This document shows positions 51,981 through 61,305 of a DNA stretch of 64,000 nucleotides, piece after piece. Below the pieces are notes generated by a model. That model was not told the origin of the DNA. It saw nothing but the letters and a program-made list of their open reading frames with translations, and ran no database searches. Positions within the stretch are counted from its first letter, which is position 1. The number at the start of each line of letters is the position of its first letter. The position numbers and the translations under genes were made by a program. Origin of the DNA: Streptomyces curacoi (GTDB lineage Bacteria; Actinomycetota; Actinomycetes; Streptomycetales; Streptomycetaceae); contig NZ_KQ947991.1 in NCBI RefSeq assembly GCF_001513975.1, forward strand, positions 255,732 through 319,731. The letters are read 5' to 3'.

Positions 51981-52017
51981 CGCGGAGCAGGACCTGCGGC
52001 GCGGAGCAGGACCTGCG
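51981..52017. repeat. 19-bp direct tandem repeat after the response regulator
   Basis: CGCGGAGCAGGACCTGCG occurs at 51981-51998 and again at 52000-52017, period 19. It begins 11 bp past the response-regulator stop. Confidence 0.85.
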
Positions 52018-52057
52018 TCACGGCACAGGAGCCGCGTCATCCGGCGTCACGACGAAG

Positions 52058-52086
52058 AGGGCGCCCCTTCCGAGAAGGGGCGCCCT
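52058..52086. terminator. Bidirectional hairpin terminator
   Basis: Perfect 13-bp stem AGGGCGCCCCTTC / GAAGGGGCGCCCT with a three-base loop, between the convergent response-regulator and binding-protein genes. Confidence 0.88.
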
Positions 52087-52116
52087 TTGCGCATGTACGA
52101 CGCGTGCGACCGTCCG

Positions 52117-53697
52117 TCAGCCCTTGCTGAGCTCCCAGAAGCGGAACACGGTGGAGGCGTCGAGGCAGTACTCCAGGCCGTAGACGTTGTCGTGGACGAC
52201 CGCGTACTGCTTGGCCTGCCAGACAGGGAGGACGGGGAGCTCCTTGGCCACGATGTCCTGGAGCTGGCCGAAGTCGTCGTCCGTCGCGGAGCGGTCGCTC
52301 TCGGCGGCGGTGCGCGGGATGAGCGTGCCGGTGATCGCCCTGTTGCTGTAGTTGTTGCTCAGCACGTTGCCCTCGCCGAAGAAGGGGGCCGTGAAGTTGT
52401 CGGCGTCCGGGTAGTCCGGGATCCAGCCCTTCACGTACACGCCGTACTTCCCGGCGGCGATGTCCTTCTCGTACTGGTCGAACGCGACGGACTGCACGTC
52501 GGCGTCGAACAGGCCGCTGGCGTTGAGCTGCTGCGCGATCGCCTTCAGCTCCTGGTCGGTGGCGGGGCCGTAGCGCGACGGCGTGGACCACAGGGTCAGC
52601 TTGACCTTGCCGGTGATGCCCTCGCCCCGCAGCGCAGCGGCGGCCCTGGCCTTGGAGGGGCGGGCGCCGTAGGTGTCGAAGAAGGCCGTGTTGTGGCCGG
52701 CGATACCGGCCGGGATGATCGAGTACAGCGGGGTGGCCGTGCCCTGGTAGACGTCCTTGATGAGGGCGTCACGGTCGATGAGGTAGGCGATGGCCTTACG
52801 GACGCCGAGCTTGCCGGTGACCGGGTCGTCCATGTTGAAGACCAGGTGCTGGACCTCGGCGCTGGTGCCCTCGACGACCTCGACGCCCGAGTCGCCGCCG
52901 GACTTCTCGACGTCGGCGATGGCGCCCGCGGTGAGGCCTCGGTAGGCGATGTCGACCTCGCCCGCGAGCAGCGCCTTCTTCAGGGCCTCCTGGTCGCCGT
53001 GGAAGAACTTCAGCGTCACGCCGGAGTTCTGCACGTCGGCGCTGCCCTTGTAGTACTCGTTGACCGAGAAGACGGCCTCGTCGTCGCCGAACTCCTCCAG
53101 CTTGTAGGGGCCGGAGCCGACCGCCTCGCCGTCCTTGCGCAGGCCGTCCGCGTCGTACTGCTCCTCGTCGACGATGGAGCCGGCACCGGAGGCGATCTTG
53201 CTCGGGAAGGTGGCGTCGGGTGTGTTGAGCCGGAAGACGACCGTCTTCTCGTTCGGTGTCTCCACCTTGTCGAGGGTGGGGAACATGACCGCGGGGCCGT
53301 CGGGGTCGTTGATCTTCAGCATGCGGTCGAAGGAGAACTTGACGTCCTCGGAGGTGAGCGCGTCACCGTTGCTGAACTTCAGGCCGTCCCTGAGCGTGCA
53401 CTTGTAGACCGTGGCCTCGGTGTCGGAGAAGGCGCATTGTTCGGCGGCCTCCGGCTGTGGTTCCGTGGCGCCCTTGGGGAAGCTGAGCAGCGACTGGAAG
53501 ACGTTGTTGAACAACAGCCAGGAGCCGGGGTCGTAGCCGGAGGCGGGGTCGGTGGCCAGGACGTCGTCCGACATCCCCATGACCACCGAGGTGCCGGTTC
53601 CCCCGGCGTCCCCCGTCTCTGTTCCGCAGCCGGTCAGCAGGCCGGAGGCCAGCCCTGCCACGACGGGCAGAACTGGCCACTGGTTGCGCATGTTCAC
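52117..53697 (-). CDS. Oligopeptide-binding lipoprotein (SBP family 5), copy 1
   Basis: 526 residues. A signal peptide ends in the lipobox LLTGC; the DppA/OppA-type fold follows, with NGDALTSEDVKFSFDRM and the late GWIPDYPDADNFTAPF segment. GTG 53697 (AAGG nine bases upstream) and ATG 53691 are both possible starts. The adjacent upstream gene is a paralogue. No ABC permease or ATPase genes accompany the pair, so they must use a transporter encoded elsewhere, or act as sensors. Confidence 0.88.
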   Translation of the reverse strand: MNMRNQWPVLPVVAGLASGLLTGCGTETGDAGGTGTSVVMGMSDDVLATDPASGYDPGSWLLFNNVFQSLLSFPKGATEPQPEAAEQCAFSDTEATVYKCTLRDGLKFSNGDALTSEDVKFSFDRMLKINDPDGPAVMFPTLDKVETPNEKTVVFRLNTPDATFPSKIASGAGSIVDEEQYDADGLRKDGEAVGSGPYKLEEFGDDEAVFSVNEYYKGSADVQNSGVTLKFFHGDQEALKKALLAGEVDIAYRGLTAGAIADVEKSGGDSGVEVVEGTSAEVQHLVFNMDDPVTGKLGVRKAIAYLIDRDALIKDVYQGTATPLYSIIPAGIAGHNTAFFDTYGARPSKARAAAALRGEGITGKVKLTLWSTPSRYGPATDQELKAIAQQLNASGLFDADVQSVAFDQYEKDIAAGKYGVYVKGWIPDYPDADNFTAPFFGEGNVLSNNYSNRAITGTLIPRTAAESDRSATDDDFGQLQDIVAKELPVLPVWQAKQYAVVHDNVYGLEYCLDASTVFRFWELSKG

Positions 53698-53795
53698 GTA
53701 CGAGTGCCTTGTCGTCGGTTGTGAGAAGCCCGGGCCGCGTCCTGGATCCCGGGCGGCCCGGCGCCCTGGTCCTGGGCGCCGGGCGCGGAGAGACG

Positions 53796-55400
53796 TCAGC
53801 CGCTCACGCCGCGGCCGAGCTCCCACAGCTGAAGGGTCGAGGAGGAGTTGACGGCGTACGCCGTGCCCGTGACGTCGTCGTTGGCCGCGACGTACTGCTT
53901 GCCCTGCCACAGCGGCAGCACGGGCACGTCATTGGCGACGATGTCCTGAATGTCCATCAGGCTGTTGGACGCGGACAGCCGGTCGGCCGCGCGGCGGGAC
54001 TCCGGGATGAGGGTGTTGCGGATGGTGCTGTTGGCGTACGGCGAGCCGAGGAAGTTGTCCTTGTCGAGGAACGGCGCGAGGTAGTTGTCGGCGTCCGGGA
54101 AGTCCGGGAACCAGCCCATGCCGTAGACCTCGTACTCGCCCTTCTGCTCGGCGGGGCGGAACGTCGCCCACGGGGTGCCCTGGATGTCGACGTCGAACAG
54201 GCCGCTGTCGTTGAGCTGCTTGCGCAGCAGCTCGAACTCCTTCTTGGTGGCCGGGCCGTAGTGGTCGGTGGTGTAGTGCAGCGTCAGCTTCACCGGGGTG
54301 GTGATGCCCGCCTTCTCCAGCAGCGCCTTGGCCTTGGGGACGCTGGGGTCGCCGTACTTGTTGAAGAACGCGTTGGAGTGGCCCGTGATGCTGGCCGGGA
54401 CCAGCGAGTACAGCGGCTCGGCCTGGGAGCCGTAGACCTTGGAGACGAGTTCGCCGCGGTCGATGACCTGGGCCATGGCCTGGCGGACGGCCTTGGCGCG
54501 CACGGTCGGGTCGTTGGTGTTGAAGGCCAGGTAGCGGATCTCCAGGCCGGACATGTCGACGAGGTCGACGTTGTCGTCGGAGTCGGCCGAGATCTTCAGG
54601 ATCTGCTCCGGCGACATGGTGCGGGTCATCAGGTCGATGTCGCCCTTGTCGAGGGCGGCGCCCATGGCGTCGGCGTCCGCGAAGCCGCGCAGTTCGACCT
54701 TGTCGTTGTTCACCTCCAGGCTCCCCTGGTAGTCGGGGTTCTTGGTGAACACGGCGGAGACCAGCTGGTCGTTCTTGACCTCGGCCTTGAGGGTGTACGG
54801 GCCGGAGCCGTCGACCTCGAAGCCGTCGCGCAGCTTGCCCTTGGCGTAGAGGTCCGGGTCGACGATGCCCGCGACCGGGGTGGACAGCTTGAACGGGAAG
54901 GTGGCGTCGGCGGTCTTGAGGTGGAAGATGACCTCGCGGTCGCCCTGGGTCTCGACGGTGTCGATGGTGGACAGCAGGGCGAAGACGCCGCTGTCGGCCT
55001 TGAGGGCGCGGGCGCGGTCGATGGAGTACTTCACGTCGGCCGCGGTGACGGGGTCGCCGTTCGCGAACTTCAGGCCCTCGCGCAGGGTGCAGGCGTAGCG
55101 CTCGTTGCCGCTGTCGGTGAAGCCGCAGCTCTGGGCGGCCTCGGGGACGGGGTCGCCCTCGCCGCGCGGCTGGATCATCAGGGTCTGCACGGTCTGGCGC
55201 AGGATGTTCCAGGTGCCGACGTCGTAGGCGTAGGCGGGGTCGAGCGGCGCGGGAGCGTCGTTCGAGGCAGTGAACGCGTCCGTGGTGCCGACGACGATCG
55301 CGTCGCCGCTGTCACTGCCGCTGTCGGTTCCGCCACAGGCGGCCAGAACCGGCGCGAGCAGACCGATGACGGCCGGCAGCACCAAAGTCTTGCGGTTCAT
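53796..55400 (-). CDS. Oligopeptide-binding lipoprotein (SBP family 5), copy 2
   Basis: 534 residues, a paralogue of the downstream gene with the same layout: lipobox LAAC, NGDPVTAADVKYSIDRA, GWFPDFPDADNYLAPF, and a near-identical C-terminus (VLPLWQGKQYVA). ATG 55400 opens MNRKTLVLPAVIGLLAPVLAAC in overlapping signal-peptide form. It lies 98 bp upstream of copy 1 and both are likely cotranscribed. It probably arose by tandem duplication followed by divergence. Confidence 0.88.
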   Translation of the reverse strand: MNRKTLVLPAVIGLLAPVLAACGGTDSGSDSGDAIVVGTTDAFTASNDAPAPLDPAYAYDVGTWNILRQTVQTLMIQPRGEGDPVPEAAQSCGFTDSGNERYACTLREGLKFANGDPVTAADVKYSIDRARALKADSGVFALLSTIDTVETQGDREVIFHLKTADATFPFKLSTPVAGIVDPDLYAKGKLRDGFEVDGSGPYTLKAEVKNDQLVSAVFTKNPDYQGSLEVNNDKVELRGFADADAMGAALDKGDIDLMTRTMSPEQILKISADSDDNVDLVDMSGLEIRYLAFNTNDPTVRAKAVRQAMAQVIDRGELVSKVYGSQAEPLYSLVPASITGHSNAFFNKYGDPSVPKAKALLEKAGITTPVKLTLHYTTDHYGPATKKEFELLRKQLNDSGLFDVDIQGTPWATFRPAEQKGEYEVYGMGWFPDFPDADNYLAPFLDKDNFLGSPYANSTIRNTLIPESRRAADRLSASNSLMDIQDIVANDVPVLPLWQGKQYVAANDDVTGTAYAVNSSSTLQLWELGRGVSG

Positions 55401-55825
55401 GCTCGGGTTTCTCCAGCTGTCGACTCCGTGTACCCGGCATGCAGGGGTGGTGCGGCGGATCACGGGGGTAAGTGCGATGTTCTCGCGACGAGGTTAGTCC
55501 GCGTCCGCAGGAGGGTTCGAAGCCACCGGAGTTGAGCCCCCATCACGGAGCGGAACCGGCTGCGGACACAACGAAAACCTGACAGTGGAAGGATTCGTGC
55601 ACCGTTCCATCAATCGGGACACAAGGGTGCCCCGCAAGCCCTCCGTCGGGGGCGGGCGGCACAGGGCGGGGTGCCTGTCGACCCGCCGCCGCGTGGTGAA
55701 CGTCACAAACTGAACGGTCTTGCCAGGTGTCCGAATTCAGCCATCCGGCGCGGGGGAAATTCCCCGGTGGAATTCGCGCGCTATCGGCCTGGCACGCTGC
55801 GTGAACGTCAGGCGTATTTCGGTTG
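55401..55825. other. Intergenic region with no supported gene
   Basis: About 425 bp between the binding-protein pair and the HAD phosphatase gene, both on the minus strand. The promoter of the binding-protein pair must lie here. I see no palindrome of note, no tRNA and no convincing reading frame. Confidence 0.5.
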
Positions 55826-56521
55826 TCATGCCGCCATCAGCCCGCGCAGAAATGCCAGATCGACCTCTTCGAGAGAGGTCACCACGGTGCGCCGGGCGGC
55901 GGGGGTGATCGGTGCCACCGACGGCACGGCCACCACATGACAGCCCGCGGCCTCGGCCGCCGCGACCCCGGTCGCCGTGTCCTCGACGACCGCGCATCTG
56001 GCCGGGTCCGCGCCGAGGCCGGCCGCGGCGAACAGGTACGGGTCCGGGTGCGGCTTGGTGCGCGGCACCTCGTCGCCGGCCACGGTCAGCGCGAAGTGCT
56101 GGGGGCCGAGCGAGGTGAGCACCCGGTCGATGATGCGCCGGTGCGAGGCGGAGACCAGGGCCGTCGGGATCTCGTACTCGGCCAGCTCGGCCAGCAGCCG
56201 GGCGGCCCCCGGCATCAGCGGCAGGGTGCGGTCGATGCGGTCCTCGAAGCCCTGGTTGAGCAGCACCGTGAGCTCGGCGAGGGTGATGTCGGCGCCGGTG
56301 GCCTCGATGAGGAAGCCCGCGCTGCGGGTCATGGGGCCGCCGACCACGACATGGCGCCAGGAGTCGTCGAGGGTGTGGCCGAGGCCGGCGAAGATCTCGA
56401 CCTCGACGTCCCACCAGAAGCCCTCGGTGTCCACCAGGGTGCCGTCCATGTCGAGGAGTACGGCCTGCAGGGCCGAGCCCTCTGCCGTACGGGTTACTGG
56501 CGCGGGGACCGTGCTGGTCAT
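55826..56521 (-). CDS. HAD-superfamily phosphatase
   Basis: 231 residues, subfamily IA. Motif I is LLDMDGTLVDTEG, motif II a Ser in LVSASHR, motif III Lys in RTKPHPDPYL, motif IV VVEDTATG. It is likely a phosphatase on a sugar phosphate or similar small metabolite. AAGGAGG precedes ATG 56521. It lies downstream of metH but is separated from it by a terminator hairpin. Confidence 0.88.
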   Translation of the reverse strand: MTSTVPAPVTRTAEGSALQAVLLDMDGTLVDTEGFWWDVEVEIFAGLGHTLDDSWRHVVVGGPMTRSAGFLIEATGADITLAELTVLLNQGFEDRIDRTLPLMPGAARLLAELAEYEIPTALVSASHRRIIDRVLTSLGPQHFALTVAGDEVPRTKPHPDPYLFAAAGLGADPARCAVVEDTATGVAAAEAAGCHVVAVPSVAPITPAARRTVVTSLEEVDLAFLRGLMAA

Positions 56522-56546
56522 CCACGTACCTCCTTGAAGGGACGAT

Positions 56547-56576
56547 CAGGCCGGTTCCCATGGAGGAACCGGCCTG
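56547..56576. terminator. Hairpin terminator after metH
   Basis: Perfect 12-bp stem CAGGCCGGTTCC / GGAACCGGCCTG with loop CATGGA, 150 bp past the metH stop and 25 bp before the HAD gene start. It could also be a leader hairpin of the HAD gene. Confidence 0.7.
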
Positions 56577-56726
56577 CGGTGGACCGACCAGTGTACGACT
56601 CCCGCGACGGAAACGCCTGGTTTTGATCGGCGGCGCGCGGGCAACCTGGTTTTACCCCCTGACCTGGGCCAGGAGGCTCTCAGGGGTGTGCTCAAGCCCA
56701 CATGGCCGACTGTCCCGGCGGGCGCC

Positions 56727-59700
56727 TCAGCGGGCGTTGAAGTACTTCGCCTCCGGGTGGTGGATCACGATCGCGTCCGTGGACTGCTCGGGGTGCAGCT
56801 GGAACTCCTCGGACAGGTGGACGCCGATGCGCTCCGGCCGGAGCAGGTCGGCGATCTTGGACCGGTCCTCCAGGTTCGGGCAGGCGCCGTAGCCCAGCGA
56901 GAAGCGGGCACCCCGGTACTTCAGCGCGAACATGTCCTCGATGTCGGCCGGGTCCTCACCGGCGAAGCCCAGCTCGGAACGCACGCGCGCGTGCCAGTAC
57001 TCGGCGAGCGCCTCGGCCAACTGCACGGACAGTCCGTGCAGTTCGAGGTAGTCGCGGTAGGAGTTCGACTCGAACAGCCGCGCGGTCTCCTCGCCGATCC
57101 GCGAACCGACGGTGACCACCTGGAGGCCCACGACGTCCGTCTCGCCCGACTCCTGCGGACGGAAGAAGTCCGCGAGGCACAGACGGCGGCCGCGGCGCTG
57201 GCGCGGGAAGGTGAAGCGGGTGCGTTCGTTGCCGTGCTCGTCCAGGAGGATCAGGTCGTCGTCCTTGGAGACACAGGGGAAGTAGCCGTAGACCACGGCC
57301 GCTTCGAGGAGGTTCTCGGTCTGGAGCCGGTCGAGCAGACCGCGCAGCCGCGGCCGGCCCTCGGTCTCGACGAGTTCCTGGTACGACGGACCGTCTCCGG
57401 TGCGGGCCTCCTTCAGACCCCACTGGCCCTTGAAGAGGGCGCCCTCGTCGAGCCAGGACGCGTACTCCTTCAACTGGATGCCCTTGATGACCCGCGTGCC
57501 CCAGAACGGCGGCTCGGGCACCGGGTTGTCGGTGGCGACGTCGGAGCGGACGTGGCCTTCCTCGGGGCGCTCTTCGAGTACGGCCGTGGCGGCGGCGGTC
57601 CTGACCCGGCGCTGCTTGAGCTCGGGCAGCTTCGCGCCGGGCACTCCACGCTTGACGCCGATCAGGGCGTCCATCAGGCGCAGGCCCTCGAACGCGTCCC
57701 GGGCGTAGCGGACCTCGCCCTCGTAGAGCTCGTACAGGTCCTGCTCGACGTAGGCGCGGGTGAGGGCGGCGCCGCCGAGGATGACCGGGTAATTCGCCGC
57801 CAGGCCGCGCTGGTTGAGCTCTTCCAGGTTCTCCTTCATGATCACCGTGGACTTCACCAGCAGCCCGGACATGCCGATGACGTCGGCCCGGTGCTCCTCG
57901 GCGGCCTCCAGGATCGCCGAGACGGGCTGCTTGATGCCCAGGTTGACGACGTTGTAGCCGTTGTTGGACAGGATGATGTCCACCAGGTTCTTGCCGATGT
58001 CGTGCACGTCGCCGCGCACGGTCGCCAGCACGATGGTGCCCTTGCCCTCGGCGTCCGACTTCTCCATGTGCGGCTCGAGGTAGGCCACCGCGGCCTTCAT
58101 CACCTCGGCGGACTGGAGCACGAACGGCAGCTGCATCTGGCCGGAGCCGAACAGCTCGCCGACGACCTTCATGCCGTCCAGCAGGGTCTCGTTGACGATG
58201 TCGAGGGCGGGGCGCTCCTGGAGGGCCTCGGCGAGGTCGGCCTCCAGGCCGTTGCGCTCGCCGTCGATGATGCGGCGCTTGAGGCGCTCCTCCAGCGGGA
58301 GGGCGGCCAGTTCCTCGGCCTTGCCCGCCTTCAGCGACTTGGCGGTGGCGCCCTCGAACAGGGCCATCAGCTTCTGCAGCGGGTCGTAGCCCTCGGCGCG
58401 GCGGTCGTAGATGAGGTCGAGGGCGGTCTGCACCTCTTCCTCGCTGAAGCGCGCGATCGGCAGGATCTTCGACGCGTGGACGATCGCCGAGTCCAGGCCC
58501 GCCTTGACGCACTCGTCGAGGAAGACAGAGTTCAGCAGAATGCGGGCGGCCGGGTTGAGGCCGAAGGAGATGTTGGACAGGCCGAGGGTGGTCTGCACGT
58601 CCGGGTGGCGGCGCTTGAGCTCGCGGATCGCCTCGATGGTGGCGATGCCGTCCTTCCGGGACTCCTCCTGGCCGGTGCAGATGGTGAAGGTCAGGCAGTC
58701 GACGAGGATGTCCGACTCGTGGATGCCCCAGTTCGTCGTCAGGTCCTCGATCAGCCGCTCGGCGATCTCGACCTTCTTCTCGGGGGTGCGAGCCTGGCCC
58801 TCCTCGTCGATGGTCAGCGCGATCAGCGCGGCGCCGTGCTCCTGGGCCAGCTTGGTGACCTTGGCGAAGCGGGACTCGGGGCCGTCGCCGTCCTCGTAGT
58901 TGACGGAGTTGATGACCGCGCGGCCGCCGAGCTTCTCCAGGCCCGCCCGGATGACGTCGACCTCCGTGGAGTCCAGCACGATGGGCAGCGTGGAGGCGGT
59001 GGCGAAGCGGCCGGCCAGTTCCTCCATGTCGGCGACGCCGTCGCGGCCGACGTAGTCCACACACAGGTCGAGCATGTGGGCGCCCTCGCGGATCTGCTCG
59101 CGGGCCATCTCCACACAGTCGTCCCAGCGGCCCTCCAGCATGGCCTCGCGGAACTTCTTCGAGCCGTTGGCGTTGGTGCGCTCGCCGATGGCCAGGTAGG
59201 AGGTGTCCTGGCGGAACGGGACCGTCTGGTAGAGGGAGGCGGCGCCCGGCTCGGGGCGCGGGGAGCGCTCGGCCGGGGTGAGGTCGCGGACGCGGTCGAC
59301 GACCTGGCGCAGGTGCTCGGGGGTGGTGCCGCAGCAGCCGCCGATCAGGGAGAGGCCGTAGTCGAGGACGAAGTTCTCCTGCGCGTCGGCCAGGCCCTCG
59401 GGGCCGAGCGGGAAGTGCGCGCCGTCCTTCGTGAGGATGGGCAGGCCCGCGTTCGGCATGCACAGCAGCGGGATGCGGGAGTGCCGGGTGAGGTAGCGCA
59501 GGTGCTCGCTCATCTCGGCCGGGCCGGTGGAGCAGTTCAGGCCGATCATGTCGATGCCGAGCGGCTCCAGGGCCGTGAGGGCGGCGCCGATCTCGGAGCC
59601 CAGGAGCATGGTGCCGGTGGTCTCGAAGGCCATCGACACCAGCAGCGGCACCTCGGCACCGGTCGCCTCCATGGCGCGGCGGGCGCCCAGCACGGAGGCC

Positions 59701-60245
59701 TTGGTCTGGAGGAGGTCCTGGGTGGTCTCGACGATCAGGGCGTCGGCGCCGCCGGCGAGCAGGCCCTCGGCGTTGGCCTGGTAGCCGTCGCGGATCGTGC
59801 CGTAGCCGATGTGGCCGAGGGTGGGCAGCTTGGTGCCGGGGCCGACGGAGCCCAGGACCCAGCGCGGGCGGCCGTCGCGGCCGGCGTACTCGTCGGCCAC
59901 CTCGCGGGCGATGCGGGCGCCGGCCTCGGACAGCTCGTGCACGCGGTCGGCGATCTCGTACTCCGCCATGGCCGTGTGGTTGGCCCCGAAGGTGTTGGTC
60001 TCGACGCAGTCGACGCCCACCGCGAAGTACGCGTCGTGGACGGAGCGGACGATGTCGGGGCGGGTCAGGTTCAGGATCTCGTTGCAGCCCTCTAGGTTCT
60101 CGAAGTCCTCAAGGGTGGGGTCCTGGTCCTGAAGCATGGTGCCCATGGCTCCGTCGGCGACCACCACACGGGTGGCGAGCGCCTCACGGAGAGCGGACAC
60201 GCGGGTCCGGCTGTCGGCGGAAGGGGTCAGCGGCAACGAGGCCAT
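56727..60245 (-). CDS. metH: Cobalamin-dependent methionine synthase MetH
   Basis: 1172 residues with all four modules. The homocysteine domain begins VVADGAMGTMLQ and has the zinc ligands in GLNCSTGP and GGCCGT. A methyltetrahydrofolate (pterin) domain and the B12 domain with DVHDIGKNLVD (axial His) follow, then a C-terminal AdoMet reactivation domain. It transfers the methyl group of methyl-THF to homocysteine. ATG 60245 follows AGGGAG. A stable hairpin lies in the leader at 60281-60314. Divergent from gylR. Confidence 0.95.
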   Translation of the reverse strand: MASLPLTPSADSRTRVSALREALATRVVVADGAMGTMLQDQDPTLEDFENLEGCNEILNLTRPDIVRSVHDAYFAVGVDCVETNTFGANHTAMAEYEIADRVHELSEAGARIAREVADEYAGRDGRPRWVLGSVGPGTKLPTLGHIGYGTIRDGYQANAEGLLAGGADALIVETTQDLLQTKASVLGARRAMEATGAEVPLLVSMAFETTGTMLLGSEIGAALTALEPLGIDMIGLNCSTGPAEMSEHLRYLTRHSRIPLLCMPNAGLPILTKDGAHFPLGPEGLADAQENFVLDYGLSLIGGCCGTTPEHLRQVVDRVRDLTPAERSPRPEPGAASLYQTVPFRQDTSYLAIGERTNANGSKKFREAMLEGRWDDCVEMAREQIREGAHMLDLCVDYVGRDGVADMEELAGRFATASTLPIVLDSTEVDVIRAGLEKLGGRAVINSVNYEDGDGPESRFAKVTKLAQEHGAALIALTIDEEGQARTPEKKVEIAERLIEDLTTNWGIHESDILVDCLTFTICTGQEESRKDGIATIEAIRELKRRHPDVQTTLGLSNISFGLNPAARILLNSVFLDECVKAGLDSAIVHASKILPIARFSEEEVQTALDLIYDRRAEGYDPLQKLMALFEGATAKSLKAGKAEELAALPLEERLKRRIIDGERNGLEADLAEALQERPALDIVNETLLDGMKVVGELFGSGQMQLPFVLQSAEVMKAAVAYLEPHMEKSDAEGKGTIVLATVRGDVHDIGKNLVDIILSNNGYNVVNLGIKQPVSAILEAAEEHRADVIGMSGLLVKSTVIMKENLEELNQRGLAANYPVILGGAALTRAYVEQDLYELYEGEVRYARDAFEGLRLMDALIGVKRGVPGAKLPELKQRRVRTAAATAVLEERPEEGHVRSDVATDNPVPEPPFWGTRVIKGIQLKEYASWLDEGALFKGQWGLKEARTGDGPSYQELVETEGRPRLRGLLDRLQTENLLEAAVVYGYFPCVSKDDDLILLDEHGNERTRFTFPRQRRGRRLCLADFFRPQESGETDVVGLQVVTVGSRIGEETARLFESNSYRDYLELHGLSVQLAEALAEYWHARVRSELGFAGEDPADIEDMFALKYRGARFSLGYGACPNLEDRSKIADLLRPERIGVHLSEEFQLHPEQSTDAIVIHHPEAKYFNAR

Positions 60246-60280
60246 GAAGGGGCTCCCTGGAATGCGACGGCTGTCGGCTT

Positions 60281-60314
60281 TGCGCCCTCCGTGGGAACTT
60301 CCACAGGGGGCGCA
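60281..60314. promoter_or_regulatory. Leader hairpin of metH
   Basis: TGCGCCC pairs with GGGCGCA and the inner GTGG with CCAC, giving about 13 pairs with one mismatch and one G-U around a GAACTT loop. It lies about 36-69 nt before the metH start on the transcript side. It does not match the SAM, SAH or cobalamin riboswitch consensus that I know. Confidence 0.4.
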
Positions 60315-60469
60315 CGCCGCCAGAGTAGCCGGGACGGCGGCCGAATGGTCAGGGCGTCCACGGGGCGGACGGGCAACGAGGGTGAACTCGCGCACCGGAA
60401 AGGTGTGACACAACAGAGGCGACCGGATGACGACCGACCATTAGCGGGAGGTCGGCATCGACTAGTAGT

Positions 60470-60486
60470 GTTCGACATTGCCGAAC
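60470..60486. promoter_or_regulatory. GylR-type operator at gylR
   Basis: GTTCGACATTGCCGAAC is a near-palindrome 55 bp before the gylR start. A near-identical element in inverted orientation lies before glpF. Autoregulation by GylR fits the known S. coelicolor system. Confidence 0.7.
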
Positions 60487-60540
60487 GGCGGCAGCGACGT
60501 CGCGAGGTCGACGCTCGAAGGGGACGGAGGCAGTACGGCG

Positions 60541-61305
60541 ATGGCACGGAACATCCAGTCGCTCGAACGGGCGGCCGCGATGCTGCGGCTCCTCGCGGGC
60601 GGCGAGCGGCGGCTCGGCCTGTCGGACATCGCCTCCTCACTGGGCCTCGCCAAGGGCACCGCGCACGGGATCCTGCGCACGCTCCAGCAGGAGGGTTTCG
60701 TCGAGCAGGACGACGCCTCGGGGCGTTACCAGCTGGGCGCCGAGCTGCTGCGCCTGGGCACCACCTATCTGGACGTGCACGAACTGCGGGCGCGGGCTCT
60801 GGTGTGGACGGACGACCTGGCCCGGGCCAGCGGGGAGAGTGTCTACCTGGGCGTTCTGCACCAGCAGGGGGTGCTGATCGTGCACCACGTCTTCCGGCCC
60901 GACGACAGCCGGCAAGTGCTGGAGATAGGGGCCATGCAGCCGCTGCACTCCACCGCCCTGGGCAAGGTGCTGTCGGCGTACGACCCGGTCGCGCACAGCG
61001 AGGCCATCGAGGCCGACCGCAAGGCGTTCACGGACCGGACCGTGTGCGAGCTGGACGACTTCGAGCACGTCCTCGACATGACACGCGCGCGGGGCTACGC
61101 GGCGGACGTGGAGGAGACCTGGGAGGGCGTCGCCGCCATCGCCGCCCCCATCCACGACCGGCGGCGCATGCCGGTGGGCGCGGTCGGCATCACCGGCGCC
61201 GTGGAGCGGCTGTGCCGGGACGGCGAGCTGCGGTCCGAGCTGATCGCGGCGGTACGTGACTGCGCCCGCGCGGTGTCGCGGGATCTGGGCGCGGGCCGGT
61301 TCTGA
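60541..61305 (+). CDS. gylR: IclR-family glycerol operon regulator GylR
   Basis: 254 residues. The N-terminal winged helix (LSDIASSLGLAKGTAHGIL) is followed by the IclR effector domain (GAMQPLHSTALGKVLSA). ATG 60541 has GGAGG about ten bases upstream; an in-frame start at 60478 would lie inside the operator. It sits directly before glpF-glpK, as gylR does in S. coelicolor, where glycerol or glycerol-3-phosphate relieves its repression. Confidence 0.92.
   Translation: MARNIQSLERAAAMLRLLAGGERRLGLSDIASSLGLAKGTAHGILRTLQQEGFVEQDDASGRYQLGAELLRLGTTYLDVHELRARALVWTDDLARASGESVYLGVLHQQGVLIVHHVFRPDDSRQVLEIGAMQPLHSTALGKVLSAYDPVAHSEAIEADRKAFTDRTVCELDDFEHVLDMTRARGYAADVEETWEGVAAIAAPIHDRRRMPVGAVGITGAVERLCRDGELRSELIAAVRDCARAVSRDLGAGRF

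Noticed and set aside
56688..60095. A plus-strand open frame of more than 1100 codons opposite metH
   Set aside because: It is antisense to metH and Gly/Val/Ala/Leu/Asp-biased with no domain. Long antisense frames are expected in GC-rich genes.
60246..60540. Cobalamin, SAM or SAH riboswitch before metH
   Set aside because: I could not find the conserved core sequences of any of these classes; only a simple hairpin is present.
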